Shown here one piece after another: positions 1-3,806 of a stretch of 5,870 nt of DNA; positions within the stretch are counted from its first letter, which is position 1; each line of letters starts with the position of its first letter. A program made the position numbers and the translations under genes. Source of the DNA: DASQDN01 sp035630195 (GTDB lineage Bacteria > Acidobacteriota > Terriglobia > Bryobacterales > Bryobacteraceae); contig DASQLD010000450.1 in assembly GCA_035630195.1 (NCBI GenBank), positions 1 to 5,870 on the forward strand, read 5' to 3'. The notes under the pieces were generated by a model. That model saw only the letters and a list, made by a program, of their open reading frames with translations. It was not told the origin of the DNA and ran no database searches.

Positions 1-1
1 G

Positions 2-508
2 CCGCCGAATAATCTGCCGATTCCTCAAGGGTTCAGCGATCTCGGAACACGGTTCGTAAACATCGATCTGGTTCCGCATCCCGCGGCGCCAATCGGAGTC
101 CCCGGCTACACAATTACAATCCCGTTAGCGGATCCTATGCCTCCCGGCGACCCATTAACTTTGTTCCGGCTCGATCGTGTCTTGGGGGCGCTGGTTCCGG
201 CTGCCAGCGTCACCGCCAGGGACGTTACGGGAACGGTAGATGCAGGTGGGCAGTCTGCAACATTTACGGGGATAGCGTCATTCTCAACCGTTGTTGCTCT
301 CCGTCCATCCGCTCAGAAGGCCGGCGACCTGAACGATGACGGTATCGTCGGCTGCCTCGACGTCTCCCTGGTGCGCGCCTCATTCGGAAAACGCGCCGGT
401 CAGACGGGCTTCGATGCGCGCGCTGACGTGAACCGGGACGGAGTCGTCAATATCTCCGACTTGGCGTACGTGCTGCGTCAGATTCCACAAGGATCGCAGT
501 GTCAATGA
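2..508 (+). CDS. C-terminal part of a secreted protein with a type I dockerin module (5'-partial)
   Basis: The reading frame is open from the left edge of the window, so the gene starts outside it; 168 codons are visible before TGA at 506-508. The last ~55 residues form a dockerin type I pair of EF-hand-like calcium loops: GDLNDDGIVGCLD (from base 323) and ADVNRDGVVNISDL (from about base 422). The first loop has D-x-N-x-D-G with a closing D at position 12; the second has D-x-N-x-D-G, N at position 9 and D at position 12. Upstream is a beta-rich stretch ending TGIASFSTVVAL, of a kind I associate with large exported proteins but cannot name. In cellulosomes, dockerins bind cohesins; in many free-living bacteria they occur without any cellulosome, so the partner here is unknown. 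The catalytic or main domain lies off the window. The dockerin call is firm; the overall function is not known. Confidence 0.85.
   Translation, partial: PPNNLPIPQGFSDLGTRFVNIDLVPHPAAPIGVPGYTITIPLADPMPPGDPLTLFRLDRVLGALVPAASVTARDVTGTVDAGGQSATFTGIASFSTVVALRPSAQKAGDLNDDGIVGCLDVSLVRASFGKRAGQTGFDARADVNRDGVVNISDLAYVLRQIPQGSQCQ
323..484 (+). other. Type I dockerin domain (two calcium-binding repeats)
   Basis: Two 12-residue Ca-binding loops about 33 residues apart, each followed by a short helix (VSLVRASF and LAYVLRQI). The first loop has Gly at position 9 where Asn is more usual; the second has Asn. Both keep the acidic residues at positions 1, 5 and 12, so both should bind calcium. The residues that usually decide cohesin specificity (positions 10-11 of each loop, here C-L and I-S) differ between the repeats. 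The module sits at the extreme C-terminus, with only about seven residues after it. Confidence 0.85.
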
Positions 509-620
509 TCTGAATGGCAAGGCGTTAAGCCTCCATACGGTACAATCAAAAGTTTCGGACAATTTGGCGCGCTAGCCAACGTGACGGAAGTCTGAAAATA
601 TACGTACGTCTGGAGACGGA

Positions 621-1928
621 ATGAGTAATTTGATTGTGCTGGGCGCTCAATGGGGAGATGAAGGGAAAGGCAAGGTTGTCGATCTCTTCTCTGAGAAGTT
701 CCACCTCGTTGCGCGTTATCAAGGCGGACATAACGCCGGGCACACGGTGTATATCGGAGAAAAGAAGTTCGTATTAAAGCTAATACCCAGCGGCATCCTC
801 CGCGACGGCGTCAAAGCAGTCATCGGGAACGGTGTGGTAATCGACCCTGCTGCGCTCATCGAGGAGATGAATACGCTCACGGCCGCTGGGATTCCGGTCG
901 AGTCCCGCCTGGCCATCAGTAATCGCGCACACGTCATTTTTCCATTCCACCGCCTCGCTGAGAAAATCTCCGAAGGTCGCTCAGATCGGGTACCGATTGG
1001 AACAACATCACGCGGCATCGGGCCAAGCTACGAAGACAAGATCGGACGGCGTGGTATTCGCATCGCCGACCTGCTCGATTCTTCCAATTTTTCGGCCCTT
1101 TATGACGAGCTCGCCGCGGATAAAGCCACCATTGCCAAAGCATTCAACATCGAGAATAATATCCCGCTGGCGGACATTAAGAAGCAGTACCAGGAGTATT
1201 CCGACAGGATTGCGCCCATGGTCTGCGACACCGCTAAATTGTTAAATGATGCGATGAATTCAGGCAAGCGGGTACTCTTCGAAGGCGCCCAGGGAACGAT
1301 GCTCGACGTCGATCACGGCACATATCCCTTCGTAACCTCGTCGAGCGCGACGGCCGGAGGAGCGTGCATTGGATCTGGCGTCCCTCCCACGCGCATCGAT
1401 GGAGTCATTGGCGTGTCTAAGGCGTACATCACCCGTGTCGGCAGTGGGGCTTTTCCATCCGAAGAACACGGACCTATCGGCGACCGCATCCGGAAGGCCG
1501 GCAACGAATTCGGCTCGGTAACGGGCCGCCCGCGACGTTGTGGTTGGTTCGATGTGCCTCTGCTCCGCTACACTTCCATGATCAATGGCTTCGACAGTCT
1601 GATCATCACCAAACTCGACGTGCTGGACGATCTGGACGAGATACCAGTCTGCATTGCCTACAAGCTCGATGGCAAAATCCTGGATGAGATGCCGGTGCGC
1701 CACAGCGATCTCGAACGCATTCAGCCCGTCTTTGAAAATCGTCCTGGTTGGAAGCAGAGCACCAGGGGATTGTCGGACTATGACGAGCTACCGGAAGCCG
1801 CCCGCAAGTATGTCGACTACCTCGCTTCTCAAACAGGAGTGGAGGTCGGTTGCCTCTCCACCGGTCCGGAACGCAATGAAACGATGGTGATGCCGGACTC
1901 CAAGTTGGCGCAATTGCTTGCTGACTGA
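621..1928 (+). CDS. purA: Adenylosuccinate synthetase
   Basis: Catalyses IMP + aspartate + GTP to adenylosuccinate, the first committed step from IMP to AMP, in the cytoplasm. The 435 residues match the usual length (~430), and key residues fall at the E. coli numbers: P-loop WGDEGKGK with catalytic Asp13; GGHNAGHT with catalytic His41; GTTSRGIGPSYEDK with Thr129 and Arg143 for IMP; EGAQGTMLDVDHGTYP with Gln224; Arg303 and Arg305 in TGRPRRCGWFD for aspartate binding; TKLD with Lys331 and Asp333 for guanine recognition; STGPER near the end for GTP. The ATG at 621 is preceded by GGAGA (612-616), and starting there puts Asp13 exactly in place. The gene stands 112 bp after the dockerin gene and 80 bp before a small secreted protein, with no other purine genes nearby. 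A TACAAT at 541-546 could be a -10 element, but no -35 is convincing. Nothing is truncated or unusual. Confidence 0.99.
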   Translation: MSNLIVLGAQWGDEGKGKVVDLFSEKFHLVARYQGGHNAGHTVYIGEKKFVLKLIPSGILRDGVKAVIGNGVVIDPAALIEEMNTLTAAGIPVESRLAISNRAHVIFPFHRLAEKISEGRSDRVPIGTTSRGIGPSYEDKIGRRGIRIADLLDSSNFSALYDELAADKATIAKAFNIENNIPLADIKKQYQEYSDRIAPMVCDTAKLLNDAMNSGKRVLFEGAQGTMLDVDHGTYPFVTSSSATAGGACIGSGVPPTRIDGVIGVSKAYITRVGSGAFPSEEHGPIGDRIRKAGNEFGSVTGRPRRCGWFDVPLLRYTSMINGFDSLIITKLDVLDDLDEIPVCIAYKLDGKILDEMPVRHSDLERIQPVFENRPGWKQSTRGLSDYDELPEAARKYVDYLASQTGVEVGCLSTGPERNETMVMPDSKLAQLLAD

Positions 1929-1935
1929 CATTTTT
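1903..1935 (+). terminator. Weak candidate intrinsic terminator at the end of purA
   Basis: AGTTGGC (1903-1909) can pair with GCTGACT (1920-1926) as a 7-bp stem with two G-U pairs around a 10-base loop. A GACA spacer and a run of five T (1931-1935) follow. The stem overlaps the last purA codons and its stop. The G-U pairs and the 4-base gap before the T run make it weak; if it works, the small gene at 2009 would need its own promoter in the remaining ~70 bp. Confidence 0.3.
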
Positions 1936-1983
1936 ACGTAGGGCGCGATCCTGAATTCAACAACTTAGCAATGGAGACGGGCT

Positions 1984-2009
1984 TGCATATCCTCACACGG
2001 AGGATTGCA
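1984..2009 (+). promoter_or_regulatory. Hairpin masking the ribosome binding site of the 2009 gene
   Basis: ATCCTC (1989-1994) is the perfect complement of GAGGAT (2000-2005), with a 5-base loop ACACG. Beyond a single bulged T (1988) the stem continues with TGCA (1984-1987) against TGCA (2006-2009). The right arm holds most of the Shine-Dalgarno sequence GGAGGA (1999-2004) and the A of the ATG. In RNA this ~10-bp stem would hide both from the ribosome. The complementarity is seen in the sequence; a regulatory role is inferred. Confidence 0.45.
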
Positions 2010-2545
2010 TGCGAAAAACCCTTCTTACTGTCTTTCTTGGTCTCGGTTCCCTATCGGCGGATACCCTCACGCTGAGAGACGGAACTCGCGTCGAAGGAAC
2101 ACTACTTAGCGCTTCTGGAACTTCCATCACATTTATTGATTCGCGCGGAGCCCGGCGCAGTTATAACGTTTCAAATGTCGAGGAGCTAGCGTTCGGAGAG
2201 GCATCGACATCGCGATCTAGAACCGAACCTGAGCTGGATGCCACCAGAGGAACCGACTTAGTGGCCAGACTGAATGAGGATATAGGCAGAGCTATGGAAC
2301 GCTCCACTCTGTCATCGCGGCAAAGGCAAATGCTGCAAGACGCACGTAGCACGTTGACTGCGGCTGCCGAAGATCTTCGAGAGAATCGCACCATTGATCG
2401 GAGACAGGTACGAACGGCTCTCGATAACGTCCGTTATGTAATGAACGGCTCAGGAATCCAGGAGAGTGACCGCCAAGCCGTACTCGACGATATTCAGCAA
2501 CTTCGCGGTCAAGTCCGAGAGCTCAACAACAATCCATCGAGGTAG
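2009..2545 (+). CDS. Small secreted protein of unknown function with a helical C-terminal half
   Basis: 178 residues; I do not recognise a named family. Residues 1-17 look like a signal peptide (RK, then LLTVFLGLGSLSA), with likely cleavage before Asp18, so the protein is probably exported. Residues 18-64 are rich in alternating beta pattern (LTLRDGTRVEGTLLSASG, then a second strand pair ending VEELAFGE); this 'DGTxxxGxL' start resembles small Sm-like or SH3-like beta-barrels in exported acidobacterial proteins, but only loosely. A Ser/Thr/Arg-rich linker (about 65-85) follows, then residues 86-178, which look mostly helical and highly charged (many Arg, Asp, Glu, Gln), possibly coiled coil or a helical bundle. 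There is no cysteine, no catalytic motif and no membrane segment beyond the signal. The start is supported by GGAGGA 4 bases upstream. It follows purA on the same strand and converges on the protease gene. Confidence 0.8.
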   Translation: MRKTLLTVFLGLGSLSADTLTLRDGTRVEGTLLSASGTSITFIDSRGARRSYNVSNVEELAFGEASTSRSRTEPELDATRGTDLVARLNEDIGRAMERSTLSSRQRQMLQDARSTLTAAAEDLRENRTIDRRQVRTALDNVRYVMNGSGIQESDRQAVLDDIQQLRGQVRELNNNPSR

Positions 2546-2552
2546 CGTAAAA

Positions 2553-3728
2553 CTATCGCCGCGTGATGATGAAGCTTCTCCACGATGTGTTCCCTGCCTC
2601 ATCCCACGCCCGGACAATGATAGTGTTATCGCCCGTGCGGAGAGCAAAATCAGAGATCGACCAGGAAGTCGTTCCGCGCGCCACCCCGGACCTTCCGCCG
2701 GAAGCAGTCCAGGTAATGGACTTGATTCCTCCGCTGTCCGACGCCGTACCAGTTATGCGTACGGTAGATGCTGAAGTCGATGAAATCGCTAATCGAGGCG
2801 AGGTGATCGATAAGGATGGGGAGGTCCGATCCTTAGCGCTCACCTCGCTGTTCGATGGAGGCGAGGGCTGAAGAACAGAAGTGGGCGTGTCTACGACCGT
2901 CTCCGGGCGAGTCGCATACAACGTCCGAATAGCGTTAATATCCTCGCGCTGAAGGCTCTCTAATTTTCGATAGTAAGGATACATGATCGCGCCTGGCTTG
3001 TCGGCATGCCCGAGTCCGAGCGCATGACCGAGTTCATGGAGCACTACGGAATACAAATCCGGATCAACACCGTTCTCCCAGTTCTCATCCTCGTCAAAGT
3101 GCAAGTCGCCGGCAATCGGCTCTGAATTCACATCACCCGGGTAGAAGGTGTGCGCAAGCATTCGACCTCGGCCATCGAAGGGGTATTTGTCGCCGTGATC
3201 CCCCTTGAAGAAACTGAAATTTAAGTTACGCGTCGCATCCACACGGTTGGTACGTGTGAAATCCACCTGCACATATCTCGACCACTCCGCCAGTGCATTC
3301 TGGACCGACTCGGACATTCTCTCCGGGGAGATCTTTGGCGAGATATATCCAAATGAATACGTTAATTTGGCAGAGGTCCGGGTTCCGTTATTCCATCCCC
3401 GGCCGACCGGCATCAGTAACTCTCCGATTTCATCCTGGTCCTTCCGACCGCATCCATGAGTCGGCAGACCCGAGATCAGCTCATCCGAGGCAGGGTATAT
3501 CAGTTGCACCGCGGGTTCGTTTTGTAATGATTCGATCTGCGTCTCCGTCGCCAGCACAAGCATCTCATCCTCGCGAACGTCCGGATTCGATACCTCAATG
3601 GCCCCCGAGCGGGAAACAACCTCGCGGCCGGCGCCGGAGCTAAGCCTAACAACGACATAAGAGGGGTCCGCCGCGGCGGCAATCCACGCCAGAGAAAACC
3701 CTAATAACACTCGTACAATCGCTTTCAC
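2553..3728 (-). CDS. Secreted matrixin (MMP-like, M10 family) zinc protease with Ig-like C-terminal domain
   Basis: Numbering is from the GTG at 3728 (391 residues). Residues 1-20 form a signal peptide (KAIVRVLLGFSLAWIAAAA). Residues ~24-84 resemble the I9/subtilisin prodomain: a YVVVRL strand, then LATETQIESLQNEPAVQLIY. Cys93 in HGCGRKD is the only cysteine and sits like the MMP cysteine switch, 29 residues before LTYSF. The catalytic domain spans ~121-274. It has likely structural-zinc ligands His178, Asp180, His193 and His210, calcium-site sequences FDGRGR and HFDEDE, the catalytic motif HELGHALGLGH (His231, Glu232, His235, His241) and Met-turn Met249 in AIMYPYY. A Pro/Ser/Thr-rich linker leads to an Ig-like domain (~301-391) ending WDEAGN and FIITRR. 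There is no hemopexin domain. An upstream in-frame TTG (3788) would add 20 residues before the signal peptide and lies inside a palindrome, so GTG is preferred, although neither has a clear Shine-Dalgarno. Protease identity is firm; substrate is unknown. Confidence 0.93.
   Translation of the reverse strand: MKAIVRVLLGFSLAWIAAAADPSYVVVRLSSGAGREVVSRSGAIEVSNPDVREDEMLVLATETQIESLQNEPAVQLIYPASDELISGLPTHGCGRKDQDEIGELLMPVGRGWNNGTRTSAKLTYSFGYISPKISPERMSESVQNALAEWSRYVQVDFTRTNRVDATRNLNFSFFKGDHGDKYPFDGRGRMLAHTFYPGDVNSEPIAGDLHFDEDENWENGVDPDLYSVVLHELGHALGLGHADKPGAIMYPYYRKLESLQREDINAIRTLYATRPETVVDTPTSVLQPSPPSNSEVSAKDRTSPSLSITSPRLAISSTSASTVRITGTASDSGGIKSITWTASGGRSGVARGTTSWSISDFALRTGDNTIIVRAWDEAGNTSWRSFIITRR
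3006..3038 (-). other. Catalytic zinc-binding motif of the matrixin
   Basis: The minus strand reads HELGHALGLGH, the extended metzincin consensus HExxHxxGxxH: three His ligands to the catalytic zinc and the general-base Glu. It is followed eight residues later by the Met-turn methionine (IMYP), which fixes the matrixin subgroup. All key residues are present, so the enzyme should be active. Confidence 0.95.
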
Positions 3729-3767
3729 AGGAGGCTTTTCGACCCCGCGAATGCGACTCTTGAGAAT

Positions 3768-3796
3768 ATTTGTGGCCAATTCGCACAAATGTGCGA
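3768..3796. promoter_or_regulatory. Two overlapping inverted repeats in the divergent control region
   Basis: TCGCACA (3781-3787) and TGTGCGA (3790-3796) form a 16-bp palindrome with a 2-base centre. A second pair, ATTTGTG (3768-3774) and CACAAAT (3784-3790), shares its right arm with the palindrome. They lie in the 78-bp gap between the divergent protease (start 3728) and propeller (start 3807) genes. As DNA this could be an operator for one or both genes; as RNA of the propeller gene the two stems exclude each other, and the palindrome stem covers the first two bases of the GAGGAG ribosome binding site. The symmetry is seen; the role is inferred. Confidence 0.4.
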
Positions 3797-3800
3797 GGAG
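3795..3800 (+). promoter_or_regulatory. Ribosome binding site deciding the GTG start at 3807
   Basis: GAGGAG lies 6 bases before GTG (3807-3809). A nearer ATG at 3803 is in a different frame and runs into TAG after 21 codons, whereas the GTG frame opens with a signal peptide and stays open to the window edge. Confidence 0.75.
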
Positions 3801-3806
3801 ACATGA

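Noticed and set aside
520..532. AGGC-GTTAA-GCCT hairpin after the dockerin gene as a terminator
   Set aside because: The stem is only 4 bp and no T run follows.
541..546. TACAAT as a -10 box for purA
   Set aside because: It matches five of six consensus bases, but nothing like TTGACA lies 16-18 bp upstream, so it is not listed as a promoter.
1260..1703. 147-codon minus-strand frame inside purA
   Set aside because: It is antisense to highly conserved purA sequence and shows no recognisable domain.
3729..3788. TTG at 3788 as the start of the protease
   Set aside because: It would put 20 residues in front of a normal signal peptide, has no ribosome binding site and lies inside the palindrome. 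GTG at 3728 begins directly with the signal peptide.
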